NCBI GenBank assembly: GCA_963711705.1
Contig: CAVQFM010000009.1
Location: 1 to 64,000 of the forward strand
Origin: RYN-230 sp963711705
Lineage (GTDB): Bacteria; Actinomycetota; Actinomycetes; Streptosporangiales; Streptosporangiaceae
Direction of reading: 5' to 3'
DNA: 64,000 nucleotides
In this document: positions 17,056-25,846 of the stretch, piece by piece
Layout: every line of letters begins with the position of its first letter
How positions within the stretch are numbered: position 1 is the stretch's first letter
Position numbers and translations under genes: made by a program
Notes under the pieces: generated by a model
Database searches by the model: none
The model's input: only the letters and a program-made list of their open reading frames with translations
What the model was told of the DNA's origin: nothing

Positions 17056-18225
17056 TCAGGCCGAGCGTGGGTTTTTCGTCGAGTGGTCGAAGAGGAGGAC
17101 GGCCTGCAGTTCCTGCCCGCGCGCAGCGGCGAGGTTTGCGAAGAGCTCCGCTGCGTTCTCGAACGGGACAACCGCCGTCACCAGGTGCTTCCGGATCGCC
17201 GTGCCATCCGCGCGCAGGAGATCGATCGTCTCGGCAGAGAGCCGCTCCCGATCCCAGGTGCCCGTCAGCCCCCGCGGCACCCGGCCGATCTGGGCGCAGC
17301 GCACGGCCAGGCCGTTGTGGTGGAACTCCGCGCCGAGCCGCAGCTCGGCTGCCCCTCCTTGGTAGAAAGCCAGATCAATAACAGTCGCCTGCGGGCGAGC
17401 CACCCGCAACGCCAGGTGCAGGGCTGCGGCCTGGCCGCGGCACTGGAACACTACGTCCGCCCCCCGATCGCCCGGGGCGTGCCGCCATCTGGTCTTCAGG
17501 GCGGCGGCCACGTCCCCCGGCCCCCCCAGGCTGAGCGCTTCCAGCCCTAGGGCCTCAGCCACCGCCCGGCGTTCGGGAGTTGGGTCGAGCACTACCACGG
17601 ACGCGGCGCCGTGCCCGCGGGCCAGCAACGCGGTAAGCAGGGCCACCACCCCGGCGCCGACCACCACAACCCGCCGGCCACGCACTCCGTCCCCGAGCGA
17701 ACGTACGTCGGGACCGCATAGGTCGGCGGCGGCGTGCAGCAGGCCGTTGGCGCAGATCGGCCCCATATGCGCCACATAGATGCCGAGCAGCGGATCGAGG
17801 TCAGCCGGCAGGGGGACCACGCGGTCTGTGACCGGGTCGCCGACGTACCCGGTGCGGTGGCCGTAGGCCATCGCCACGGTGCCACCCACGGGGACCATCG
17901 GGGTCCGCGACTCGGCGACCGTGCCCACCTCCATGTACCCCAGCCGCGTGACCGGGTAGCCGGCGTCCGGCTCGCCTGGCACGAAGAGGCCAAGGCCCGG
18001 GTCCCAGCGCTCCGCCAGGAACGGGTTCGTGCCCTTGATGTAGCTCAGTTCGGTGCCGGCGGAGATGCCGCTAAACATTGTGGTCACCCGGAACGCTCCC
18101 GCCGGCACCGGCCCACGCGGCTCCTCCCGCACCGCGACCCGACCGGGGCCTTCCACTACTACGTTGCGTTCGGTCTCCTCGCCGACGGCGCGTGCGCGAG
18201 CCGTGGCGCCCCGGGCGTCAGTCAT
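17056..18225 (-). CDS. MDR-superfamily (zinc-type alcohol dehydrogenase-like) oxidoreductase
   Basis: The protein is 389 residues from ATG 18225, which overlaps the stop of the upstream Gfo/Idh gene as ATGA and has AGGAG five bases before it. The medium-chain dehydrogenase fold is visible: an N-terminal GroES-like domain (FSGISAGTELSYIKG) and the Rossmann motif RVVVVGAGVVALLTALLARG followed by VVVLDPTPERR. The classical catalytic zinc ligands are not evident, as in related sugar- or pigment-modifying members. Tight coupling to the Gfo/Idh gene suggests the two act on the same, probably sugar-derived, substrate. Confidence 0.85.
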   Translation of the reverse strand: MTDARGATARARAVGEETERNVVVEGPGRVAVREEPRGPVPAGAFRVTTMFSGISAGTELSYIKGTNPFLAERWDPGLGLFVPGEPDAGYPVTRLGYMEVGTVAESRTPMVPVGGTVAMAYGHRTGYVGDPVTDRVVPLPADLDPLLGIYVAHMGPICANGLLHAAADLCGPDVRSLGDGVRGRRVVVVGAGVVALLTALLARGHGAASVVVLDPTPERRAVAEALGLEALSLGGPGDVAAALKTRWRHAPGDRGADVVFQCRGQAAALHLALRVARPQATVIDLAFYQGGAAELRLGAEFHHNGLAVRCAQIGRVPRGLTGTWDRERLSAETIDLLRADGTAIRKHLVTAVVPFENAAELFANLAAARGQELQAVLLFDHSTKNPRSA

Positions 18226-19253
18226 CGGCACTCCTGAGTATCCGCCGCGTCCCGGGCCTCCAGGCTGCCCGCCTCCTTGCTATCCGCCGGCCGCACGGGC
18301 TTGCCCATGGCCGCTGACGAGGCCAGCGCGCACGCCACCCGGTGCGTCCGCAGCGCCTCCGCATACGGCGCCCGGACGTCGTTCCCGATGCCCCGGACTG
18401 CGTCGACGAAGGCCCGGTCCACCGCGACCCGGGCCGCCGCGGGATCCCCGGCCACGACTTCCCCGACCGGATCAGCGTCACCCTCCCGGATCGCCAGCCC
18501 ATCCTCTCCCACCCACAGCCACAACCCGTCAGCGATCAGCTCCAGGCCGGCGCGCTGCTTCCAGCCGAGCAGGCAGGTGGTGCTCAGCGTGCCCAGGGCG
18601 CCGCTATGGAACCGCAACGTGGCGGTGGTCACGCCGTCAACGTCGGCGCCCGGCACCTTGGGTGGCCGCCCGTCACCCATGGCAAACACCTCGGCCACCT
18701 CACCGGCAAAGAGCCGAGCCAGGTCCAGGACGTGCGCGGCCTGCTCTACCACCGGTCCGCCGGACCGCTCCCGGACCGGCCACCACCCGACCGGGGGCAC
18801 CTTATCCAGCCACGTCCCGCCGACCAGGCGCACCGCCCGGCCATCGAGCAACCGCTGGGCACGTTCCACCACCTCCAGGTAGCGCCAATGGTGACCCACC
18901 GCGGTCAGCGCGCCCGCCGCGGCGGCCTGGGCGCCGACTCGCTCGGCCGTCTCTACCGTCACGCCCAGCGGTTTCTCCACGAAGAGCGGCACCCCTGCGG
19001 ACAGGACAGCGGTCTCCGGCCCTCCATGCGCGAACGGCGGCACACAGACGTACGCCGCGTCGACTCCGGCCGACAGCAACTCGTTGACGCCGGCGAACGG
19101 CCGGCAGCCGACGTCGCTGGCCAGCACCGCCGCCGTCTCCGGGACTACGTCGGTGATCCCGGCGAGGTGAACGTCCGGGAAACTCCTCAGCACCTGCGCG
19201 TGCCGGCGGCCCACGTTTCCCGCACCGATCAGGCCAATCCGGCAGATGTCCAT
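18222..19253 (-). CDS. Gfo/Idh/MocA-family oxidoreductase
   Basis: The protein is 343 residues from ATG 19253. It has the N-terminal NAD(P)-binding motif GLIGAGNVGRRHAQVL, the diagnostic FVEKPLG (catalytic-site lysine), and HHWRYLE and EQAAHVLDLARLF in the substrate half. These enzymes oxidise or reduce sugars and inositols. It is the first gene of a minus-strand pair with the MDR gene (ATGA overlap) and is divergent from the GpgS-like gene. The 120-base gap between them would hold both promoters. Confidence 0.9.
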   Translation of the reverse strand: MDICRIGLIGAGNVGRRHAQVLRSFPDVHLAGITDVVPETAAVLASDVGCRPFAGVNELLSAGVDAAYVCVPPFAHGGPETAVLSAGVPLFVEKPLGVTVETAERVGAQAAAAGALTAVGHHWRYLEVVERAQRLLDGRAVRLVGGTWLDKVPPVGWWPVRERSGGPVVEQAAHVLDLARLFAGEVAEVFAMGDGRPPKVPGADVDGVTTATLRFHSGALGTLSTTCLLGWKQRAGLELIADGLWLWVGEDGLAIREGDADPVGEVVAGDPAAARVAVDRAFVDAVRGIGNDVRAPYAEALRTHRVACALASSAAMGKPVRPADSKEAGSLEARDAADTQECR

Positions 19254-19374
19254 ATGCCCCGCTTCCCCTCGCCCAGCACGGTCCTCTTATCCCCAGGCGT
19301 TATGCCCCGGCTCCTGAGGGAAGTACGCCTTCGCACAATCCTCGAACGACGACGTTTCCGCCGGAAGGATGAGT

Positions 19375-20385
19375 ATGCGCTACACAGGCATGTCGCCGGT
19401 CGTCGAGGCATGGTCGACATGCCGGACCAGCAGTGCACAGGACTGGCCGCCACACCGGCTGCTGCGGGCCAAGGACAAGACCACGGTGAGCGTCGTCATT
19501 CCTGCCCGAAACGAACAGGCCACCGTCGGGACGATCGTGACGGCGATCCGGACCGCCCTCGTCCAGTCCGTTCCCCTGGTGGACGAGGTAATCGTGGTGG
19601 ACTCGCAGTCCGTGGACGGCACCGCGGCTGCGGCCCGGGCGGCCGGCGCGTTCGTCGTGTCCCAGGACGACATCACCTGCGGCCTGCCGCCGATGCACGG
19701 CAAGGGCGGCGCGCTGTGGGCCGGGCTGGCCACGGCCTCAGGTGACGTCATCGCGTTCGTCGATGCCGACGTTGATCCATTCGATCCACGGTTCGTCAGC
19801 GGGCTCCTGGGACCACTGCTGACCGACCCGTCCATCTCGTTCGTCAAGGGCTTCTACCATCGCCCCCTGACGTCCGGAGCTCACTCCGAGCCCGACGGCG
19901 GCGGCCGCGTCACCGAGCTGGTCGCCCGGCCTCTGCTCAACCTCTTCTGGCCCGACCTCGCGGGTTTCGTGCAGCCGCTGGCAGGGGAATCCGCCGGGCG
20001 CCGGGAGGTACTGGACCGGGTGCCGTTCGTGTCGGGATACGGCGTGGAGACCGCCATGCTGGTAGACCTGCTCGACCTTGTCGGCCTTGACGCACTCGCC
20101 CAAGTGGACCTCGGGGAGCGCGCGCACCGCAACCAGAACAACGAGGCGCTTGGCCGGATGGCCGCACAGATCCACCTCACCGCCTGGTCGCGGCTCGTGC
20201 GGCAGGGGCGGGCAGACGCGAGCACCGTGCTGCCGAGTGTGCTTACCCAGTTCCGGCGCGGAGGAGAGCAGCCGCTGCCTAACCTTGGCCGCGAGATCGT
20301 CATTTCGGACATAGGCATCGACGAGCGACCGCCGCTGATTGCCGTCGGCCTCCCGCAGACAGCGCCCCGGAAGGCCGCCCGATGA
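19375..20385 (+). CDS. gpgS: Glucosyl-3-phosphoglycerate synthase-like glycosyltransferase (GT81)
   Basis: The protein is 336 residues from ATG 19375 (GGAAGG six bases before; ATG 19369 touches the ribosome site). GpgS hallmarks are present: VSVVIPARNEQATVGTIV, EVIVVDSQSVDGT, GKGGALWAGLATASGDVIAF, the metal-binding VDADVDPF, the GGGRVTELVARPLLN stretch and the YGVETAMLVDL segment. GpgS transfers glucose from NDP-glucose to 3-phosphoglycerate, the first step to glucosylglycerate and methylglucose polysaccharides. The stop overlaps the next glycosyltransferase start (ATGA). A GpgP-like phosphatase lies at 41814-42533. Confidence 0.85.
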   Translation: MRYTGMSPVVEAWSTCRTSSAQDWPPHRLLRAKDKTTVSVVIPARNEQATVGTIVTAIRTALVQSVPLVDEVIVVDSQSVDGTAAAARAAGAFVVSQDDITCGLPPMHGKGGALWAGLATASGDVIAFVDADVDPFDPRFVSGLLGPLLTDPSISFVKGFYHRPLTSGAHSEPDGGGRVTELVARPLLNLFWPDLAGFVQPLAGESAGRREVLDRVPFVSGYGVETAMLVDLLDLVGLDALAQVDLGERAHRNQNNEALGRMAAQIHLTAWSRLVRQGRADASTVLPSVLTQFRRGGEQPLPNLGREIVISDIGIDERPPLIAVGLPQTAPRKAAR

Positions 20386-21704
20386 CGCGCACCGTGCTTG
20401 TGAACGCCGGCCCGTGGCTGCCGGTGCCGCCCGAGGGGTATGGGGGCATTGAGAACGTGGTCGCCGCTCTCATCCCGCAACTGCGCAGGCTGGGGATCCG
20501 CGTCTTGCTGGCCACAGTGGCCCGCAGCACCCTGCCCGTGGACGAGCGCCTGACGTCGTTCCCAGACGGCCAGTTCGAGGTGCTCCAGCGCCCGTACAAC
20601 CAGGCGTCCGGCGTGGCACATGCGCATCTGCACGCCGTCTTGCGCGCGCTGCGCGACCGAGACGACATTGACCTGGTGCACGACCACGTCGAGGTAGTAG
20701 GACTGGCGGTGCTGTCGGCAGCGGCACTGGCACCCACCGCCCCACCGGTGCTGCACACCCTGCACTGGGACTTGGGCAAGCACGCCGACTTCTACTCTGG
20801 CCTCGACGCCGGGCCCAGGGTCCGGGTGAACGGCGTGTCGGCGTCGCAGCTGCACCGGGCCCCGGAGGCCCTGCGTCGGCACTCGATCGGACATGTGCAC
20901 CTCGCCACGCCGCTGGCTGTAGGCGCCGACCGGCGGGCTCCAGTGGAGAAAGCCGACCACACCGTGGTGATCGGCCGGATAACTCCCGGCAAGGGCCAGC
21001 ATCTGGCCGCCCGGCTTGCCCACGAGTGCGGTTTTGACCTGGTACTCGCCGGCCCGGTCGGGCCCCACCGGCAGCCGACGGACCTGACGGCGGCAGGCAG
21101 TGCCGCTGCCGCCAACCCAGACGTCCGCTACTGGGAGGACGAAGTGCGCCCGCTAGTGGACGGCACCCGGGTGCGCTGGATCGGCACCGTGGCGAGTCAG
21201 GAGCGGAACACTCTGGTGGCGTCCGCGCGGGCCTCCCTGTTTCCGCTGCAGTGGGAGGAGCCCGGGGGGACGGCGGTGGTCGAGACGCTGGCGCTCGGCA
21301 CTCCGGCGGTGGGGCTGTCCCGCGGCTGCCTGCCAGAACTCGTGGAACACGGGCGCACCGGGTGGCTGACAGACTCGCCGGACGATCTTGCCGCGCTGGT
21401 GCAAGCGGTCGGGCGGATCGACCCGCGAGAATGCCGCGAGCAGGCCACCCGCAGGTTCACGCCTGCCGTGATGGCGGCGCGGTACGCGGACCTGTACGAG
21501 CAGGTGATCTCTGGGACGAGCGACAGAGCGGCGGGCGGCCGATTCCATCCAAGCCGGGCAGCCAATCTGCCACTTGGCGACGAAGCTCCCCTTCGCCGGG
21601 TTCCCCCTGAGTGCGCGGGGACGCCACCTCATGCAGAAATTGAAGGGCCAGGGTCTGCGTCCGCCATATCACACGCGGTGCGCCGGCATGATCACGATAA
21701 GTAG
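20382..21704 (+). CDS. GT4-family glycosyltransferase
   Basis: The protein is 440 residues from ATG 20382. It is a GT-B enzyme: the N-terminal loop PWLPVPPEGYGGIENVVAAL is typical of GT4 enzymes, the HDHVEV and LHTLHWD stretches line the cleft, and GRITPGKGQHLAARLAHE starts the donor domain. The donor site is EEPGGTAVVETLALGTPAVG (E-x7-E). The last 60 residues after QVISGT look non-conserved. It is translationally coupled to gpgS, so it probably adds a further sugar to the glucosylglycerate-type product or uses the same acceptor pool. Confidence 0.88.
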   Translation: MTRTVLVNAGPWLPVPPEGYGGIENVVAALIPQLRRLGIRVLLATVARSTLPVDERLTSFPDGQFEVLQRPYNQASGVAHAHLHAVLRALRDRDDIDLVHDHVEVVGLAVLSAAALAPTAPPVLHTLHWDLGKHADFYSGLDAGPRVRVNGVSASQLHRAPEALRRHSIGHVHLATPLAVGADRRAPVEKADHTVVIGRITPGKGQHLAARLAHECGFDLVLAGPVGPHRQPTDLTAAGSAAAANPDVRYWEDEVRPLVDGTRVRWIGTVASQERNTLVASARASLFPLQWEEPGGTAVVETLALGTPAVGLSRGCLPELVEHGRTGWLTDSPDDLAALVQAVGRIDPRECREQATRRFTPAVMAARYADLYEQVISGTSDRAAGGRFHPSRAANLPLGDEAPLRRVPPECAGTPPHAEIEGPGSASAISHAVRRHDHDK

Positions 21705-21810
21705 CGGGTTTAGGCCGGGGTATATGAGGTAGCCGATAAGGGCGGCCTACGGCTGGGATGAAGATTCAGCGGTGGAGGCTGGCCCGGGCCGCCGCGCTGA
21801 CCCGCAGTGC

Positions 21811-21839
21811 TTGATTTAGTAAGCATTGCTTGATATAGT
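21811..21839 (+). promoter_or_regulatory. Promoter of the SAP-domain gene
   Basis: TTGATT at 21811-21816, a 17-base spacer and TATAGT at 21834-21839 form a strong promoter. Two related units, TGCTTGATTTAGTAAGC and TGCTTGATATAGTTAGC, overlap the boxes; each is a partial palindrome. GTTAGCGTAAC at 21838-21848 is also palindromic. The -10 and spacing equal those of the TetR promoter at 4328. Confidence 0.6.
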
Positions 21840-21890
21840 TAGCGTAACGCATTCGGAGCCACTGAATTCGGACACCACGAAGGAGTACAT

Positions 21891-22469
21891 ATGACCAGTA
21901 CCACCCAGCGCTACGGCGCTGCGGCGAGCCAGTCGGCCAGCACGGCAGAGAAGATCGCTGACTTCTGGACGCGGGGCCCGCAAAAGCTGAGTGACTACAT
22001 GCTTCCCGGTCTGCCGCAGGTCAACCTGGTCCCAGTAGTTGAGCGCTACTTCGAGTTCGTGCAGCGAACGGCAGATATCAGCCGTGACCTCACCGTCGAG
22101 TTCGTGCAGCGGACGCTAGACATCAACCGGGACCTCACCATCAAGTGGGCGGAGGCGGCGGGCATGCTGTCCGGTGCCGTCCGCGAGCAGGCCGAGTCGG
22201 CCCGCGACCTCGTCCGCGAGCAGGCCGGCAAGGCCGAGCAGGCTGTCCACGAGCAGGCCCACAAGGCCGAGCAGGCCGAGCAGGAGCTGGCCCGCGAGGC
22301 TCGCAAGGCCGAGCGTGAGCAGGCCAGGCACGCCCATGAAAATGCCCGCGAGCGCTACGAGGGCCTGACCAAGGCCGAGCTGAGCGACCTGCTGGATCAG
22401 CGCGACCTGCCCAAGACGGGCAACGTCAACGAGCTCGTGGAGCGCCTGGTCGAGGCAGACAGCAAGTAA
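21891..22469 (+). CDS. Helical protein with C-terminal SAP motif
   Basis: The protein is 192 residues from ATG 21891, after GAAGGAG. The N-terminal part contains a near-repeat, FVQRTADISRDLTV and FVQRTLDINRDLTI. Then comes a long alanine/glutamate/lysine-rich coiled coil (REQAxKAEQAxxE heptad-like repeats). It ends in a SAP/Rho-N-type motif, YEGLTKAELSDLLDQRDLPK, NVNELVERLVEA, which normally binds nucleic acid. The overall form suggests a phasin-like or nucleoid-associated stress protein. It has its own promoter and a strong hairpin terminator, so it is a single-gene unit. Confidence 0.82.
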   Translation: MTSTTQRYGAAASQSASTAEKIADFWTRGPQKLSDYMLPGLPQVNLVPVVERYFEFVQRTADISRDLTVEFVQRTLDINRDLTIKWAEAAGMLSGAVREQAESARDLVREQAGKAEQAVHEQAHKAEQAEQELAREARKAEREQARHAHENARERYEGLTKAELSDLLDQRDLPKTGNVNELVERLVEADSK

Positions 22470-22498
22470 TCACGCTGCCCGCTCCGCCACACTGAGAC

Positions 22499-22528
22499 GC
22501 CGGTCCCCAGCATCTGCTGGGTACCGGC
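22499..22528 (+). terminator. Hairpin terminator of the SAP-domain gene
   Basis: GCCGGT...ACCGGC arms continue, after one mismatch, into CCCAGCA/TGCTGGG, a 14-pair stem 30 bases after the stop. There is no U-tract, as is common in actinomycetes. Confidence 0.7.
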
Positions 22529-22764
22529 ATTCAGCTGGCGGAGGCCCGCATCGGTTCAGCACAGAAGCAACGGCCCCTCACAGCCACCAGCTCGTGCCGC
22601 CGTGAACAGTCTCAGCTACAGAGCCTGAAAGGCTGGGGTCTCGCTTGGTCTGATCATGTCCACGTGTGGACGTCTTCGCTAGTGAGGCCGGGGGGCTTGG
22701 TGGCCTGGCCGGGATCGACCGGCGCGCGGTAACGGCATAGCTGGGCATGTTGGGAGGAGGCGGG

Positions 22765-23124
22765 ATGACGGTCACCACGCTGCCCGCGCAACTGGTAGCC
22801 CAGGCGCCACTTTCGTACCGGAAGAACGTGGCGATGTTGCGCGGGCCGCAGCTGGCAGTGCTGCGCCGCGCGTTCAGTGCCAGCATGCAGGTCGGCGACG
22901 ATCGCGGGTGGCTGTACTGGGCCGGGATCCATGGCTTGCCGCTGCCGATGTACTGCCAGCACCACACGCCGCTCTTCCTGGCCTGGCACCGTGCCTACCT
23001 TTACTATTTCGAGCTCACGCTGAAGGAGTACGAGCCGGCCGTGACCCTGCCGTGGTGGGACTGGACGTCGGCATGGTCGCACCAGATGGGGCTCCCGGTT
23101 CGTTACACCGCTGCCGAGGCCGGC
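22765..23124 (+). pseudogene. Tyrosinase, N-terminal (CuA) fragment
   Basis: The start ATG 22765 follows GGAGG. The sequence contains the copper-A region GWLYWAGIHGLPLPMYCQHH, TPLFLAWHRAYLYYFE and TLPWWDWTS, with the histidines H, HH and HR expected of tyrosinases. After about residue 120 the reading frame loses tyrosinase character and the copper-B half is absent. The following bases belong to an Asp23-type gene in another frame. It is a deletion remnant and could not bind the dicopper centre. Confidence 0.8.
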
Positions 23125-23128
23125 GGCA

Positions 23129-23299
23129 GGTGTCCTTGGCCGCACCGCGGTGATCGACCTAGCCATCGCCGCCCAATACGGCGACCAGCTCGACGCAATC
23201 GCCCGCGAAGTCCAGCAGCGAGCCATCGCCGAACTACGCGCCAAAGCCGGGCTCCACGACGTCACCGTCAACGTCACCATCGACGACGTCATCACCTAG
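23129..23299 (+). pseudogene. Asp23/Gls24-family protein, C-terminal fragment
   Basis: Fifty-six codons starting at the tyrosinase break read VLGRTAVIDLAIAAQYGDQL, then VQQRAIAELRAKAGL and VTVNVTIDDVIT, stop at 23297-23299. This is the end of an Asp23/Gls24 alkaline-shock protein (membrane-associated envelope stress family). There is no start codon of its own. It is fused out of frame to the tyrosinase fragment. Confidence 0.7.
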
Positions 23300-23622
23300 A
23301 CCACGGTTGTCGCCCTGGCGATGTACTCCCGCCGATTTGGCAGCCGGGGGCGATTCCCGGGCTGGCGGTGATCATGACCTACTTCGCGGCAATCTTCGGC
23401 AGCCGGCCAGCTGCCCTGGGCTGATCGCTTGCATACTCATCGGGCGCCGCGCGGGACTGTGATGCTCAGCTACGTGCTCCCCAACAACCCGGGCGTCAGC
23501 TGGCCCGGCTGATCAAGCTACACGTATGGCTATCAATGACCTCGGGGTAGACACCTACCACGACGTCCTCACGCACAGGTCCGGTGCCGTGCCTGACACA
23601 TGGCCTGGATTTGCCGCGCTGC
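23300..23622. other. Non-coding stretch
   Basis: No recognisable gene. A few short protein-like strings occur (for example VIMTYFAAIFG) but none has a start or family. Confidence 0.45.
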
Positions 23623-25167
23623 TTAGTGCCCGGCTGGCGCGGGCTTGTCCGCCGCGCGGCCGGCCCGTTCGGCGGCTGCGGTGATGTTGCGGAGCATCCC
23701 GCCGAATACCGCGCCGTGGAACGGCGAGATGGACCGCCAGTACGCGTGTCCGGCGAGCCCGCGCGGCTGGAAGATAGCCCGCTGACTGTAGGTGGTCATG
23801 CCGTCGTGGTCTCGGCCGACCGCCATTTCGAGCCAGGCCAGGCCAGGCAGCTTCATCTCCGCTCGCAGCCGCAGCAGCGATCCGGGCGTGATGGCCTCTA
23901 CCCGCCAGAAATCCAGCGCGTCGCCGACGAGCAGGTGGCGCGGATCACGCCGTCCGCGCCGCAGCCCGACGCCGCCGGCGAGCCGGTCGAGCAGCCCGCG
24001 TACGGCCCATGCGGCCGGGAAGGAATACCACCCGGTCTCACCGCCGATGCCCTCAATAACCCGCCATAGTGCCGCCGGCGAAGCACGGACAACACTGATC
24101 CGCGCGTCCACATACAGCGAGCCGCCGGCCCACGACGGGTCGCTGGGAAGCGGGTCGCTGGGAGCGCCGGGCGTAGCGGCCGATGACCAGCGGGTGGAGA
24201 CCGCGCCCTCGCGGGTGTGCCGCAGCGCCAACGCGATCGCACGGTCGAGAGGCACAAGACCCTCGGGTGGGTCCGGCACGTACGAGGCGATGTCGTGCTC
24301 GGAGCATACGACCTCGTTCCTGAGTGATTCGACCAGCGGCATCGCCAGTGCGGCCGGCACCGGCGTCACCAGCCCGACCCACAGCGACGACAGCCGCGGC
24401 GTCAGCAGCGGCACCGGAACCAGAACCCGCGGCCGCAGCCCGGCCACCTCGGAGTACCGGCGCATCATCTCCGCATACGTCAAGACGTCCGGACCGCCGA
24501 TGTCGAAGCGGCGGCTAACGCCCGCAGGAAGCGCCGCGCAGCCGACGAGATAACGCAGCACATCATGAACGGCGATTGGCTGAATGCGGGTTCCCACCCA
24601 TTTCGGGGTGACCATCACCGGCAGCCGTTCGGTGAGATACCGCAGCATCTCGAAGGAGGCCGACCCGCTCCCGATGATCACGGCAGCCTGCAGCGCGGCC
24701 ACCGGCACGCGACCGCCCAGCAGGATCTCCCCAACCTCCGCGCGCGAGCGCAGGTGCGGCGACAGGCCGCTGCCATCACCGGGAACCATGCCGCCCAGAT
24801 ACACGATGCGCTTGACCCCGGCGGACATGGCAGCATCCGCGAAGATCCCCGCCGCCTCGCGGTCCCGCTGCTCAAACGACGCGCCGGTGCCCAGGGAATG
24901 GATCAGGTAATAGGCCACATCCACACCCTCCAGAGCGCGCCGCACTCTGGTCCCCTCCAGCGCGTCGGCTGCCGCCATCTCAACGTCGCCGGACCAGGGC
25001 CGGTCACTGAGCTTCCCCGGGTCACGTGCCATGCACCGGACAGGATGCCCCGCAGCGAGCAGCTCCGGCACTAGCCGTCCGCCGATGTACCCAGATGCCC
25101 CGGTGACAAGGCAACGCAACGGTGCTGGCCCGGGCCCGCGCGGCGTTGAGGGGGACGATTCGGCCAT
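23623..25167 (-). CDS. NAD(P)-binding SDR-type protein with C-terminal DUF2867
   Basis: The protein is 514 residues from ATG 25167. The N-terminal 300 residues are an atypical SDR/NmrA-like Rossmann domain: CLVTGASGYIGGRLVPELLA, DVAYYLIHSLG, RIVYLGGMVP. The C-terminal 180 residues are DUF2867 (SLYVDARISVVRASPAALWR through MLRNITAAAE). This two-domain form is common in actinobacteria and its substrate is unknown; quinone or lipid reductase roles have been suggested for the family. It follows a small membrane protein gene by 19 bases, probably as an operon. Confidence 0.87.
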   Translation of the reverse strand: MAESSPSTPRGPGPAPLRCLVTGASGYIGGRLVPELLAAGHPVRCMARDPGKLSDRPWSGDVEMAAADALEGTRVRRALEGVDVAYYLIHSLGTGASFEQRDREAAGIFADAAMSAGVKRIVYLGGMVPGDGSGLSPHLRSRAEVGEILLGGRVPVAALQAAVIIGSGSASFEMLRYLTERLPVMVTPKWVGTRIQPIAVHDVLRYLVGCAALPAGVSRRFDIGGPDVLTYAEMMRRYSEVAGLRPRVLVPVPLLTPRLSSLWVGLVTPVPAALAMPLVESLRNEVVCSEHDIASYVPDPPEGLVPLDRAIALALRHTREGAVSTRWSSAATPGAPSDPLPSDPSWAGGSLYVDARISVVRASPAALWRVIEGIGGETGWYSFPAAWAVRGLLDRLAGGVGLRRGRRDPRHLLVGDALDFWRVEAITPGSLLRLRAEMKLPGLAWLEMAVGRDHDGMTTYSQRAIFQPRGLAGHAYWRSISPFHGAVFGGMLRNITAAAERAGRAADKPAPAGH

Positions 25168-25186
25168 CTGGCGGTCCTCGCCGGTC

Positions 25187-25387
25187 TCAGCGTCTGGCCC
25201 TGCGCGAGGAGCGACCGGACACCGCAGTCACTGCCGAGTCGGCCCGGCGGAGCAATCTCGCCCTACGGGCGGATGGGTCATGGCGTTCAGCGGCGACAGC
25301 GAGGCGGTGGACAAGCAGCCGGGCCAACGGCAGTGCGATGGCCAGCAGTAGCCAGGTCCGCAGCCGGGCAGATACAAAAACCCACAT
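25187..25387 (-). CDS. Small one-helix membrane protein
   Basis: The protein is 66 residues from ATG 25387. MWVFVSARLRTWLLLAIALP begins an N-terminal membrane helix followed by an arginine-rich cytoplasmic tail (HRLAVAAERHDPSARRARLL, ending SSRRARR). The pattern is a recurrent small actinobacterial membrane protein of unknown role. A longer upstream extension of the frame has no ribosome binding site. It probably shares a transcript with the SDR-DUF2867 gene. Confidence 0.65.
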   Translation of the reverse strand: MWVFVSARLRTWLLLAIALPLARLLVHRLAVAAERHDPSARRARLLRRADSAVTAVSGRSSRRARR

Positions 25388-25651
25388 GCTCAGTGTCCCT
25401 TCTTCTTCCCGCCTGGGAGGCCGGCCCTTGGCCGCCCGGCGTTGATGCGCGAGACTTCTTACCGCACTGAGCTGCGCATCAGTGGCGTTGCCGACAACCA
25501 GGTTGGCGCACAGCCGGGCATGTTTTAGCTGGATCCACGGGATGCGGCGCTGGCGGACAGTCCGCTCGGACAGTATCGGACGGTGCACGTTGCCGACGGC
25601 CAACGCCACCCACGCCCGCCAGCTCCCCCCGGCGCCGCTCCCGCCAGCGGG

Positions 25652-25846
25652 TTAGAGAATTTTCCCGAGCCCGCCGAGCTGGTTACCGAGACTGCCGGTG
25701 TCAAGGCCGAGCTTCGACAGCAGATCGGCGTGCTGGCCATTGTCGGTGTCTACCTGATCCGGGAGCTGCTGGCTGGCCTGCTGAGCCTTATCGTGGTTGC
25801 CCTGGCTCTCCAGCAGCTGAACAATCTGGTCTTTGCTGATGTTCAC
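25652..25846 (-). CDS. Small conserved hypothetical protein
   Basis: The protein is 64 residues from GTG 25846 with GGAAAGGA upstream. MNISKDQIVQLLESQGNHDK is followed by QQLPDQVDTDNGQHADLLSK and a glycine/leucine tail LGNQLGGLGKIL. Very similar small proteins are widespread in actinobacteria without assigned function. The helical N-terminus and flexible glycine tail are what can be seen. Confidence 0.75.
   Translation of the reverse strand: MNISKDQIVQLLESQGNHDKAQQASQQLPDQVDTDNGQHADLLSKLGLDTGSLGNQLGGLGKIL

Noticed and set aside
18342..19745. A 467-codon plus-strand open frame opposite the Gfo/Idh gene
   Set aside because: It is antisense to a gene with complete Gfo/Idh/MocA motifs and has no recognisable domain.
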